Below are positions 15,521 through 22,960 of a DNA stretch of 40,068 nt, piece after piece. Each line of letters begins with the position of its first letter. Position 1 is the stretch's first letter. The stretch covers positions 1-40,068 of the forward strand of contig DASZZH010000010.1 in the NCBI GenBank assembly GCA_035543335.1, written 5' to 3'. The position numbers and the translations under genes are program-made. The stretch comes from Burkholderiales bacterium (GTDB lineage Bacteria > Pseudomonadota > Gammaproteobacteria > Burkholderiales > JAHFRG01). Under the pieces are notes generated by a model. The model searched no databases, was not told where the DNA came from, and saw only the letters and a program-made list of their open reading frames with translations.

Positions 15521-16360
15521 TTACTTGGTAATCATCGGACGCCGCGGATCGGCGCACCACTCGCTCCACGAGCCCGGATAGAGCTTCGAACCGTGAAGGC
15601 CCGCGATTTCCATCGCCAGCACATTTTGGCACGCGGTCACGCCCGAGCCGCAGGTGTGCACCACGTTTTGCGGCGCAGTTTTGTCAAGCAATTCCAAAAA
15701 TGCCTGTCTCAACGCTTCGGGAGATTTGAAGCAGCCTTTATCGAGGTTGTTCTGGAAAAAATGATTGAGCGCGCCTGGAATATGTCCCGCCGCCGGGTCG
15801 AGCGGCTCAACGATGCCGTTGTAGCGCTCGGGACTCCTCGCGTCAACCAGAAGCATGTCGCCTTGCTTCAGATGCGTTTCGACAAAGCGTACGTCAACCC
15901 AATTGTTTTGCGGCTTGGGATCGAGCATGACCGGCTTTATGCGCGGCACTTCACTGCTTGCGGGGCGCTTTTCTGCGAGCCACTTCGGGAATCCGCCGTC
16001 GAGCACCGCGACCCGGGAATGTCCTTGCCAGCGCAGCATCCACCACAACCGCGCGGCGAACGCGCCGCCCGCGCTGTCGTAGGCCACGACTTGTTTTTCG
16101 CGGTCAATGCCGAGCTTGCCGAGTGTCTTGCAGAATTTTTCGGGCGAAGGCAGGGGATGCCTGCCATTGCTTCCGGTGGACGGCACCGAAAGGTCGGCAT
16201 CCAGATTCACGAACCGCGCCGAAGGAATGTGCGCGGCAACGTAAGCGCGGCGCCCCGCGCCGGGGTCGGCAAGGTCGTGGCGGCAATCGCAAATCACCCA
16301 GCGCGGATCATCGAGATGCTTTACGAGCAGGCTGGTCGAGACAAGTGTGGTATGGGCCAT
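15521..16360 (-). CDS. Thiosulfate/3-mercaptopyruvate sulfurtransferase (two-domain rhodanese)
   Basis: 279 residues from ATG 16360 (a TTG at 16369 also opens the frame). Two rhodanese domains: the first, inactive, with VICDCRHDLADPGAGRRAY (about 25-43) and HIPSARFVNLD; the second with LLVDARSPERY, HIPGAL and the active-site loop CGSGVTAC (about residue 235-242), where the first Cys carries the persulfide. CGSGVTA is the loop form found in mercaptopyruvate sulfurtransferases, while CRKGVTA is the form of thiosulfate-preferring enzymes, so 3-mercaptopyruvate is the likelier donor. No signal peptide is apparent. It follows the STAS-like gene directly. Confidence 0.88.
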   Translation of the reverse strand: MAHTTLVSTSLLVKHLDDPRWVICDCRHDLADPGAGRRAYVAAHIPSARFVNLDADLSVPSTGSNGRHPLPSPEKFCKTLGKLGIDREKQVVAYDSAGGAFAARLWWMLRWQGHSRVAVLDGGFPKWLAEKRPASSEVPRIKPVMLDPKPQNNWVDVRFVETHLKQGDMLLVDARSPERYNGIVEPLDPAAGHIPGALNHFFQNNLDKGCFKSPEALRQAFLELLDKTAPQNVVHTCGSGVTACQNVLAMEIAGLHGSKLYPGSWSEWCADPRRPMITK

Positions 16361-16365
16361 AGCAT

Positions 16366-16713
16366 TCAAGTGGCTTTAAGCCAGTCCTGCGCCGCGCGGT
16401 CGTCCTCAAACACTTGGATATCGGCATCCACGAACAGACGTGAGAACCAGGCGCTCCATGTCAGCCACTGATTGTCGGTGATGACCGCGATTTTTCCGAA
16501 ATCATGCTCGTGGCTGTGGGTGAAGCGGATATCCTCCCACGCCACGTCGAGCGTGTAGCGCACCATGTCGCGCAGATCAATCAGCAAGTTGACTTTTTTG
16601 CCGGAACGCAGTTTTTCCAGCACGCGCTCTTCGAATTCCCGGTAGTCGGCAAGGGTGAATTCGCCCAGAACGTTGGCGATGACCAGGTGGCCTGCATGTT
16701 GGATTGAGATCAT
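16366..16713 (-). CDS. STAS/SpoIIAA-like protein
   Basis: 115 residues, soluble, with the alternating strand-helix pattern of the SpoIIAA-like (STAS/SEC14) family: GHLVIANVLGEFTLADYREFEE, then NLLIDLRDMVRYTLDVAWEDIRF and the HEHDFGKIAVITDNQW segment that is strongly conserved in this group, ending VFEDDRAAQDWLK. Cellular role is unknown for this bacterial subgroup. The ATG overlaps the end of the long frame of the DMT permease gene (ATGA at 16710-16713), and the rhodanese start follows its stop. Confidence 0.8.
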   Translation of the reverse strand: MISIQHAGHLVIANVLGEFTLADYREFEERVLEKLRSGKKVNLLIDLRDMVRYTLDVAWEDIRFTHSHEHDFGKIAVITDNQWLTWSAWFSRLFVDADIQVFEDDRAAQDWLKAT

Positions 16714-17588
16714 CGCGGCCTCTCTTTCATATTAGGCAACAACGGCGGCTGCGGCAACGTTATTCGTCCGGCATGCCGCGCAGCGGCGCGGCCTTGATGC
16801 TGAGGATGCCGCCAGCCGCTAACGGGCAGCATTTCCCCCCACACTACCATGCCGAACAGCGAAGCAAACACCACCGTGCTGTAGGCAAGGCTGCCGGAAA
16901 CCAGAGTCTTACCCTTGCCGTAGGCGCGAGTCATGGCAAGCTGCGCCAGGGTTGCGGTCGTGCCCAACCCGAGCAAAATAAGCAGGCTTTCCCGGTTCAC
17001 GCTGTGGAAGGTGTTCAGCAGCATCCATATTCCCGCGCCGACCGTGCACAACAAGGTGAAATAAAACACCACCCGCCATTCAGGCTCGCCGATTTCTCCA
17101 AGCTGCTTGATATTGAAATAAGCGATGCCGGCAAGAAAGCCGGAAACCAGCCCGAGCAAGCCGGCGAAGAGTTGATCACGGCCGAGCGTGGGTTTGAGCA
17201 GCAGGACAACTCCGGCAAATCCCAGGATGATGGCCAGCACCAACAGCCAGTGCGCGCGCTCTTTGAGCCACAACGTGGTCAGCAGCGCAAGAAACAGCGG
17301 TGATGTGTAATTGAGCGTAACCGCCGTGGCGAGCGGCAGGGCGCTAATGGCGTAGAAGTAGAGAAGGAGTGCGACGAAACCCGAAAGGCTGCGCGCCAGA
17401 TGCATTTTCCAGTGCCGGGTGGCAAGCGGCAGCCGCTGGTGCCGGGTAATCGCGTAAATTACCGCGAGCCCGATGACGGAGCGGTAAAACACCAATTCGG
17501 CGCTGGAAAAATGTGCCGCGCCCAGTTTGACGAACACACTCATGCAGGCGAACAGCAGGCCCGCTGCCAGCATCCACAGGGATTGCAT
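16710..17588 (-). CDS. DMT-family (EamA) permease with altered C-terminus
   Basis: About 292 residues from ATG 17588. Nine or so hydrophobic helices make up two EamA repeats (LWMLAAGLLFACMSVFVKLGA; ATAVTLNYTSPLFLALLTTLWL; LLVLAIILGFAGVVLLLKP; and VVFASLFGMVVWGEML in the second repeat), typical of drug/metabolite exporters. After GEMLPVSGW the frame turns into a non-hydrophobic Arg/His/Pro-rich tail. In the neighbouring frame the expected ending GGILSIKAAPLRGMPDE followed by a stop (16760-16762) is still there, so a deletion of about nine codons with a frameshift has removed most of the tenth helix. The longer frame nevertheless ends in a neat ATGA overlap with the next gene. It may be non-functional. 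Confidence 0.8.
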   Translation of the reverse strand: MQSLWMLAAGLLFACMSVFVKLGAAHFSSAELVFYRSVIGLAVIYAITRHQRLPLATRHWKMHLARSLSGFVALLLYFYAISALPLATAVTLNYTSPLFLALLTTLWLKERAHWLLVLAIILGFAGVVLLLKPTLGRDQLFAGLLGLVSGFLAGIAYFNIKQLGEIGEPEWRVVFYFTLLCTVGAGIWMLLNTFHSVNRESLLILLGLGTTATLAQLAMTRAYGKGKTLVSGSLAYSTVVFASLFGMVVWGEMLPVSGWRHPQHQGRAAARHAGRITLPQPPLLPNMKERPR

Positions 17589-17639
17589 CAAGAAGTGTGA
17601 GGAGTGAGGAGTAAGGGGTGAGGAGAGGAATACACCATG

Positions 17640-18743
17640 CTAAATCTGGCCGGCGAGTTGCCGCCGCAGAAACTCGTGGAAGTGCTGCATGCCGTCTTCC
17701 ATAGGCGATTGGTAGGGGCCGGCATCGTTCTCGCCGGCGAGATACAACGCCTTGCGGCCTTGCGTCATGCGCCGGCAGATTTCCTCGTCTTCAACGGCGG
17801 TTTCATTGTAAGCCCGTTGCTCCACTTCGACGAATTCGCGTTCGAACAGGACGATGTCCTCAGGGTAATAGAACTCGACGACATTGGTGCAGGCTTCCGG
17901 CCCGCGCGGGTGGACGGTGCTGATGACCAGCACATGCGGATACCATTCGACCATGATGTTCGGGTAATAGGTGAACCAGATCGCGCCATGCGGCGGCTCT
18001 TCGCCGTGGCGGTATTTCAATACCTCTTGATGCCATTTTTCATACGCCGAGGTGCCGGGCTTGGCGAGTTTCTGATTAACGCCGACGACCTGGACGTTGT
18101 ACCACTCGCCGAATTCCCATTTCAGGTCGCTGGCGTCGACGAAGCTGCCGAGGCCGGGGTGATAGGGCACGACGTGGTAATCCTCAAGATAGACTTCGAT
18201 AAAGGTCTTCCAGTTGAAGGCATAATCCACGACCACCACCCGGTCGAAGCGGTAGCCGGAAAAATCAAGTTCATTCATTACGCCGAGTTTGGCGAGGTCT
18301 TGCGCCACAGCGCGGCGGCCGGCAAACAGCATGCCGTTCCAGTGCTGCAGCGCGGTTTTCGGCAAATTCAGGCAGGGCGTGGCTGGGAAATGCGGGGCGC
18401 CCAGCAATTTACCATCCAGCGCGTAGGTCCAGCGGTGCAGCGGGCAGACGATGTTCCTGGAGTTGCCGCGGCCCTTGAGCAGCACCGACTGGCGGTGGCG
18501 GCAGATGTTGCTAATCAGCCCGATGCCGTTCTCGCTGCGTACCAGCGACTTGGAGTCGTTCAACCAGTCGAGAACATGGTAATCGCCGAGGTTGGGGACC
18601 ATCAGCTGGTGGCCGATATAGCGCGGGCCGGCGTCGAACAGGAGGGCCTTTTCGGCTTCGGCAATGCGCGGATCGAAATACCAGCTGACCGGAAGCTGCG
18701 ACTCGGTCGCGGTCAAGGCCGAAACTTGAGCCAGATTAGACAT
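17640..18743 (-). CDS. Rieske non-heme iron oxygenase, alpha subunit type
   Basis: 367 residues from ATG 18743, chosen because GGGAGG lies 7 nt upstream; a further ATG at 18758 would place that site inside the gene. The [2Fe-2S] Rieske motif C-x-H-x17-C-x2-H is seen as ICRHR ... VCPLHRW (about residues 82-106). The mononuclear iron site is EVYLEDYHVVPYHPG (about 195-209), giving D-x2-H-x4-H. This is the large subunit of ring-hydroxylating or related (choline/carnitine-type) monooxygenases. No small subunit, ferredoxin or reductase gene is nearby, so the electron donor and substrate are unknown. Monocistronic on the minus strand, divergent from xseB. Confidence 0.87.
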   Translation of the reverse strand: MSNLAQVSALTATESQLPVSWYFDPRIAEAEKALLFDAGPRYIGHQLMVPNLGDYHVLDWLNDSKSLVRSENGIGLISNICRHRQSVLLKGRGNSRNIVCPLHRWTYALDGKLLGAPHFPATPCLNLPKTALQHWNGMLFAGRRAVAQDLAKLGVMNELDFSGYRFDRVVVVDYAFNWKTFIEVYLEDYHVVPYHPGLGSFVDASDLKWEFGEWYNVQVVGVNQKLAKPGTSAYEKWHQEVLKYRHGEEPPHGAIWFTYYPNIMVEWYPHVLVISTVHPRGPEACTNVVEFYYPEDIVLFEREFVEVEQRAYNETAVEDEEICRRMTQGRKALYLAGENDAGPYQSPMEDGMQHFHEFLRRQLAGQI

Positions 18744-18939
18744 GTCCACGCCTCCCATATTGGCAAAGCATAAGTATTGAAACCATTACCCCCAACGCCG
18801 GTTGCCTATAAACTGGCGCTATTCTAAGGAAAACCGGGCAAAGTGCAAGGATTTTTATCGCCCTCTTTAAAGTTTTTTCATTGACCAACGAGCGGCGAGT
18901 GCGCTATTTTTACCGTTCGCCCCCGTTACTTTCTCTTAA

Positions 18940-19214
18940 GGAACCTCTGATTAAGTCCCACGCGGTTGCGACGGCGGTTTTCCGGGATGGGATGCGCGAA
19001 GCGAGGCGCAGCCAATGGCCAGACCCCCTTGGCAAGCCGAGCGACAAAGCAGACCGCCCGGAAAGCCCCGTCCCTCCGGGTTGCGGTAAAATGCGGCGTC
19101 TGCGTCGTTGCGCTCCTCGGCCTCGTAGTTCCGGCTACGACCTTCGTCGCGCGCCTCGCATACGTCCGCATTTTGCCAGCAACGCAATTCGCGGAGGACT
19201 TAATCAGAGGTTCC
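18940..19214 (-). mobile_element. Hairpin element copy 2 (275 bp)
   Basis: Terminal inverted repeats GGAACCTCTGATTAAGTCC (18940-18958) and the complement ending GGTTCC at 19214. Unit one: arms 19080-19096 (GTTGCGGTAAAATGCGG) and 19166-19183 (CCGCATTTTGCCAGCAAC), with inner hairpin TCGTAG/CTACGA at 19123-19140. Unit two, inverted: arms 18970-18986 (GACGGCGGTTTTCCGGG) and 19057-19072 (CCCGGAAAGCCCCGTC), with inner stem GCCAA/TTGGC (19011-19033). Each outer stem has a single bulged base at the same place. It is about 95% identical to copy 3 by eye. It fills the divergent promoter region between the Rieske gene and xseB and supplies the AGAGG in front of xseB. Flanks TTAA/CTAA. Confidence 0.9.
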
Positions 19215-19217
19215 CTA

Positions 19218-19451
19218 ATGGCCAAAACCAAACCCCAGACCTTTGAAACCGCGCTCACCGAGCTGGAGAGCATCATCGCCAGCATGGAGGCGGGGCAGCT
19301 GCCGCTCGAACAGTCTTTGACCGCCTACAAGCGCGGTGCGGAGCTTCTCAAATACTGTCAGGGCGCGCTTGCTAAAGCGCAGCAGCAGGTCAAAATTCTC
19401 GAAGCCGACACGCTGAAAAATTTCTCCGGTGCCGACGATACCAACGGATGA
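19218..19451 (+). CDS. xseB: Exodeoxyribonuclease VII small subunit
   Basis: 77 residues, the usual length. The helical core FETALTELESIIASMEAGQLPLEQSLTAYKRG is the XseB signature, followed by LLKYCQGALAKAQQQVKIL. XseB binds in several copies to XseA to form exonuclease VII, which degrades single-stranded DNA in mismatch repair and crosslink processing. The Shine-Dalgarno is AGAGG at 19206-19210, seven nt upstream, and lies inside the terminal repeat of hairpin element copy 2. The ispA frame begins 23 nt before its stop, an xseB-ispA order common in proteobacteria (often followed by dxs, which is not here). Confidence 0.95.
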   Translation: MAKTKPQTFETALTELESIIASMEAGQLPLEQSLTAYKRGAELLKYCQGALAKAQQQVKILEADTLKNFSGADDTNG

Positions 19452-20334
19452 CTTTCAGGAATGGGCGCGCGACAGGCAGGCGCGCACCGAATCCGCGCTG
19501 GGGTCGCTGCTCCCCGCCGCGGATGTGGCGCCCAAGCGCCTGCACCAGGCAATGCGCTACGCGGTGCTGGGCGGCGGCAAGCGGGTTCGGCCACTGCTGG
19601 CTTTCGCTGCCGGCGAGCTGGCCGGCGCCGATCCCGAGCGGGTGGTGATTGCCGCTACGGCGGTGGAACTGATCCACGCTTACTCGCTGGTGCACGATGA
19701 TCTGCCGTGCATGGACGATGATAGCTTGCGGCGCGGCAAGCCCACCTGCCATGTCGAATACGACGAAGCCACCGCGCTCCTCGTCGGCGACAGCCTGCAA
19801 AGCCTGGCGTTTCAGCTTCTTTCCGAATACCGGCTGGCTGATGACCCGGCGCGGCAACTGGAGATGCTGAAGCTGCTCGCCGCCGCCAGCGGCTCGCGCG
19901 GCATGGCCGGCGGCCAGGCGGTGGATTTGGAAAGCGTCGGCAAAGCGTTGACGCTGCCTGAACTCGAATTCATGCACATCCACAAAACCGGGGCGCTGAT
20001 TCGCGCCGCGGTGCTGCTCGGCGTCCACTGCGGCAACAGTCTCGAGCAGAAGCAGCTCAACAAACTCGACCATTTCGCCAAATGCATAGGCCTGGCTTTC
20101 CAGGTGGTGGATGACGTGCTCGATGCCGAAGCCAGCACCGCGACCCTGGGCAAGACCGCGGGCAAGGATGCCGACAGCAACAAGCCGACTTATGTGAGCA
20201 TCGTGGGCGCGGCCGCGGCGCGCGAACTCGCCAGCCAGTTGCGCGGCGATGCAATGCAGGCGCTCGAGGGTTTTGGCGTGAGTGCGAACCGTCTGCGCCA
20301 GCTGGCCGACTTTATTGTATTGCGGCAGTTCTGA
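19429..20334 (+). CDS. ispA: Farnesyl diphosphate synthase (polyprenyl synthetase)
   Basis: 301 residues. It condenses isopentenyl and dimethylallyl diphosphate to farnesyl diphosphate for quinones, undecaprenol and related lipids. The first Asp-rich motif DDLPCMDDD (about residue 89, DDxxxxD bacterial type) and the second VVDDVLD (about 228) are present, as are GGGKRVRP near residue 48-55 and GGQAVDLES for substrate binding. The start is GTG 19429, inside xseB; no in-frame ATG exists near the expected N-terminus. Ends at 20334. No dxs follows, and folE2 begins 120 nt further on with its own promoter. Confidence 0.93.
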   Translation: MPTIPTDDFQEWARDRQARTESALGSLLPAADVAPKRLHQAMRYAVLGGGKRVRPLLAFAAGELAGADPERVVIAATAVELIHAYSLVHDDLPCMDDDSLRRGKPTCHVEYDEATALLVGDSLQSLAFQLLSEYRLADDPARQLEMLKLLAAASGSRGMAGGQAVDLESVGKALTLPELEFMHIHKTGALIRAAVLLGVHCGNSLEQKQLNKLDHFAKCIGLAFQVVDDVLDAEASTATLGKTAGKDADSNKPTYVSIVGAAAARELASQLRGDAMQALEGFGVSANRLRQLADFIVLRQF

Positions 20335-20392
20335 TTTCCCGGATTGAACCCCGGCGCGGGCAGCCGGTCATAAACAGGCAATACACGAGTGG

Positions 20393-20421
20393 TTTATTCA
20401 ACGATTGGACCGCGCTATAAT
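20393..20421 (+). promoter_or_regulatory. Probable sigma-70 promoter of folE2
   Basis: A perfect -10 TATAAT at 20416-20421; 17-18 nt upstream the only -35 candidate is a weak TTTATT/TTATTC. It stands 34 nt before the folE2 start, and the ribosome-binding AAAAGG is at 20442-20447. Confidence 0.55.
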
Positions 20422-20454
20422 GCTCGAGTGAATTAAAGGCGAAAAGGATTAAAC

Positions 20455-21303
20455 ATGAACTATCCCGACCCCGTGGTTTCCGCCATAGCGGACGTGCAAA
20501 GCACGCCCGATACGCGCCATCTTTCCATCGACAAGGTGGGAATCAAGGCCATCCGCCATCCGGTGAAAGTGGCCGACAAGAGCGGGGGTGTGCAGCACAC
20601 CATCGCCACGTTCAACATGTACGTGGACCTGCCGCACAGGTTCAAGGGCACGCACATGTCGCGCTTCGTGGAGATTTTGAACAGCCACGAGCGCGAAATT
20701 TCGGTGGAATCCTTCGAGGCCATCCTGCGCGAAATGGTGGAGAAACTGGAAGCCGAAGCCGGGCATATCGAGATGAATTTTCCTTATTTCATCAACAAGG
20801 CGGCGCCGGTTTCCGGCGTGGAAAGCCTGCTTGATTACGACGTGACTTTCGTCGGTGAAATCAAAGGCGGCCAATACCGGTTTCTGATGAAGGTGGTGGT
20901 GCCGGTGACCAGCCTGTGCCCCTGCTCGAAGAAGATTTCCGAGCGCGGGGCGCACAACCAGCGCTCGCATGTGACGCTCTCCGCGCGCACCAATGACTTC
21001 GTGTGGATCGAGGAAATCGTGCGCTACGTGGAAAAGAGTGCGTCGTGCGAGCTCTACGGCCTGCTTAAGCGTCCCGACGAGAAGTACGTGACCGAACGCG
21101 CCTACGACAATCCCAAGTTCGTGGAGGACATGGTGCGCGACATCGCGTCAAAGCTCAATAAAGACAAGCGCATCGACGCTTATGTCGTCGAGTCCGAGAA
21201 CTTTGAATCCATCCACAACCACTCGGCTTACGCGCTGATTCAGCGCGACAAGAAAAAGCACAGCATGGCGGATGGGTACATCCAGACGGTCAGCGGAAAC
21301 TAA
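20455..21303 (+). CDS. folE2: GTP cyclohydrolase FolE2 (type IB)
   Basis: 282 residues, standard length. It converts GTP to 7,8-dihydroneopterin triphosphate, the first step of tetrahydrofolate (and queuosine-type) synthesis. Seen: [21 protein letters not shown] and [11 protein letters not shown] at the N-terminus, the [11 protein letters not shown] motif, and [20 protein letters not shown] with the conserved Cys (about residue 149-151) that binds the metal; HNHSAYA near the C-terminus. Unlike zinc-dependent FolE, FolE2 can work with other divalent metals and is often zinc-repressed; no Zur-like palindrome was seen here, so it may be the only cyclohydrolase. Confidence 0.95.
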   Translation: MNYPDPVVSAIADVQSTPDTRHLSIDKVGIKAIRHPVKVADKSGGVQHTIATFNMYVDLPHRFKGTHMSRFVEILNSHEREISVESFEAILREMVEKLEAEAGHIEMNFPYFINKAAPVSGVESLLDYDVTFVGEIKGGQYRFLMKVVVPVTSLCPCSKKISERGAHNQRSHVTLSARTNDFVWIEEIVRYVEKSASCELYGLLKRPDEKYVTERAYDNPKFVEDMVRDIASKLNKDKRIDAYVVESENFESIHNHSAYALIQRDKKKHSMADGYIQTVSGN

Positions 21304-21329
21304 AAGCTGATCAGTACCGTTTGATCAGC
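21298..21329 (-). terminator. Intrinsic terminator of the aspartic protease gene
   Basis: GCTGATCA (21306-21313) and TGATCAGC (21322-21329) are a perfect 8-bp inverted repeat around an 8-nt loop. On the minus strand the stem is followed by TTTTAGTTT. The protease stop codon (TGA) lies in the stem. It lies between the convergent ends of folE2 and the protease. Confidence 0.7.
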
Positions 21330-21964
21330 GTCATCTGCGTGCCTTCACGCTTCATTTCCACGCGGTTCAGGAAGCTCATTCCCAGCAGCGCTAGCGGCAG
21401 GGCATTGCCTTCGTGTACCTGCGCATCGACGTTGTTCATGGAAATGTCGCCAAGCTTCACCTCGTCCAGCTTCACCGTATAGACCGGAACAACGCCGTTG
21501 GCGGTGGAAACCAGGCCGCGCTGCCCTTTGAGGTAATTGATGCCCAGCCGCTTGGCCTCAACGCTGGAAATCGAAATCATGGTCGCGCCGGTATCGATTA
21601 GGAATTTTACCGGCGCGCCGTTGACGCTGCCTTCCGAAAAAAAGTGTCCGTTTGAGTCGGCAAACAGAGTGACGCTGGCATTTTCGGTGGCGGCAAAATT
21701 CGCAGTGATGGCCTGGCCAAGGCCCAGCACCTGCCGCTTGCCGTCGATTTCAAATTCCGCTGATTCGGAATTGGCGCTGATCAGTTTCACTCCCTCCGGA
21801 GAGGTCTGGCCGTTGCTCAAGGTGCGCGGTTTGCCGCCGTCGATGGTCACCACCACCTTGCCCGGGAAAAGCCCGACGACGTTCACATCCATGGCGGAAG
21901 CCAGGCCCGGGATGAATAGGAAAAGCAGGCAAGTCAGACTGAGGAGCCTCTGATTAAGTCCCAC
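21311..21964 (-). CDS. Retropepsin-like aspartic protease, exported; start supplied by hairpin element
   Basis: 217 residues from GTG 21964. Hydrophobic signal peptide LLSLTCLLFLFIPGLASA, mature start near MDVNVVGLFPGK. The protease domain has the catalytic FLIDTGATMISIS (about 115) and, near the end, LALLGMSFLNRVEM, the second conserved motif of the clan AA 'TIGR02281-like' single-domain periplasmic proteases. The domain works as a homodimer. There is no ATG in frame ahead of the signal peptide: the only start codon with a plausible position is GTG within the terminal repeat of hairpin element copy 3, which has evidently replaced the original 5' end. The new N-terminus would read MGLNQR before the signal. 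No ribosome-binding site is visible. Confidence 0.75.
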   Translation of the reverse strand: MGLNQRLLSLTCLLFLFIPGLASAMDVNVVGLFPGKVVVTIDGGKPRTLSNGQTSPEGVKLISANSESAEFEIDGKRQVLGLGQAITANFAATENASVTLFADSNGHFFSEGSVNGAPVKFLIDTGATMISISSVEAKRLGINYLKGQRGLVSTANGVVPVYTVKLDEVKLGDISMNNVDAQVHEGNALPLALLGMSFLNRVEMKREGTQMTLIKRY

Positions 21965-22217
21965 GCGGTTGCGACGGCGGCTTTCCGGGATGGGATGCGC
22001 GAAGCGAGGCGCAGCCAATGGCCATTCCCCTTGGCAAGCCGAGCGACAAAGCAGACCGCCCGAACAAGCCCCGTCCCTCCGGGTTGCGGTAAAATGCGGC
22101 GTCTGCGTCGTTGCGCTCCTCGGTGTCGTAGTTCCGGCTACGACCTTCGTCGCGCGCCTCGTATCCATCCGCATTTTGCCAGCAACGCAATTCGCGGAGG
22201 ACTTAATCAGAGGCTCC
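21943..22217 (-). mobile_element. Hairpin element copy 3 (275 bp)
   Basis: Same length, orientation and architecture as copy 2. Terminal repeats are GGAGCCTCTGATTAAGTCC (21943-21961) and its complement ending GGCTCC at 22217; compared with copy 2 both ends carry the matching A/T to G/C change, so they remain complementary. Unit one arms 22083-22099 and 22169-22186 (GTTGCGGTAAAATGCGG / CCGCATTTTGCCAGCAAC), inner hairpin 22126-22143. Unit two differs in several arm positions from copy 2 (CGGCTTTCCGGG / CCCGAACAAGCC). It sits in the divergent region between the aspartic protease and the amidotransferase. Flanks CTGA/TTAT. Confidence 0.9.
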
Positions 22218-22252
22218 TTATTGGCTAATTTGCTAAACATAGAAACTCCGCA

Positions 22253-22960
22253 GTGAAACCCGTTGCTATTTTCCGCCATGCGCCCAGCGAGGGGCCAGGT
22301 TATTTTGCCACATTTCTTGAAAATCACGCGATTCCCTGGAAGCTTATCAAGATCGACGTGGGCGAGGCCGTCCCGCGGCAGCCGCAGGAGTACTGCGGGC
22401 TCGTCTTCATGGGCGGGCCGATGAGCGTCAACGACGATTTGCCGTGGATTCGGCAGGTGCTCGCCCTGATTCGACACGCCGCGGGTGAAGGGATTCCGGT
22501 GCTTGGCCACTGTCTGGGCGGACAGCTCATGTCCAAAGCCCTGGGCGGGCGGGTCACCAAAAATCCGGTCAAGGAAATCGGCTGGGGTGAAGTGAAAGTG
22601 GAGGACAATCCCGCGGCCCGAGACTGGCTGGGTGATTCGCTCAAATCGTTCCTGTCGTTTCATTGGCATGGCGAAACTTTCACCCTTCCGCAACAAGCAG
22701 AGCGCATTCTTTCCAGTCCCTGGTGCGAAAACCAGGCGTTTGTGCTGGGCCAGCATCTGGGTTTGCAATGCCATGTGGAAATGACGCCGGAACTGATTAA
22801 AAGCTGGTGTGAAACCGGGGCGCGCGAAATCGCCTCGAGCCCCGGCCCCGCGGTGCAGTCGGCACAGGCCATGCAAACAGACTTGCCTACCCGCATTTCC
22901 AAACTGCACCGCGTCGCCGACCGGCTTTACCGCCGCTGGCTCAAGGGGCTTACGCCTTGA
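22253..22960 (+). CDS. Class I glutamine amidotransferase (GMP synthase-like)
   Basis: 235 residues from GTG 22253. Nucleophile motif GHCLGGQ (Cys about residue 85) and the pattern VFMGGPMSVNDD for the oxyanion region; the catalytic His is likely in LQCHVEMTPE (about 180) with the following Glu. It belongs to the stand-alone type 1 GATase group with GMP-synthase-like proteins; such proteins hydrolyse glutamine or related gamma-glutamyl amides, and the acceptor is unknown. It starts 36 nt beyond the edge of hairpin element copy 3, which must now contain or displace its promoter. Its end overlaps the convergent mgtE gene by 11 nt. Confidence 0.85.
   Translation: MKPVAIFRHAPSEGPGYFATFLENHAIPWKLIKIDVGEAVPRQPQEYCGLVFMGGPMSVNDDLPWIRQVLALIRHAAGEGIPVLGHCLGGQLMSKALGGRVTKNPVKEIGWGEVKVEDNPAARDWLGDSLKSFLSFHWHGETFTLPQQAERILSSPWCENQAFVLGQHLGLQCHVEMTPELIKSWCETGAREIASSPGPAVQSAQAMQTDLPTRISKLHRVADRLYRRWLKGLTP

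Noticed and set aside
18966-19451. A 161-codon frame that runs through hairpin element copy 2 into xseB
   Set aside because: The part within the element is arginine-rich palindromic sequence with no coding pattern; the real gene starts at ATG 19218.
21965-22909. Long upstream extension of the aspartic protease frame antisense to the amidotransferase
   Set aside because: It is a shadow frame of the amidotransferase gene plus the element; the protease begins with its signal peptide near 21964.
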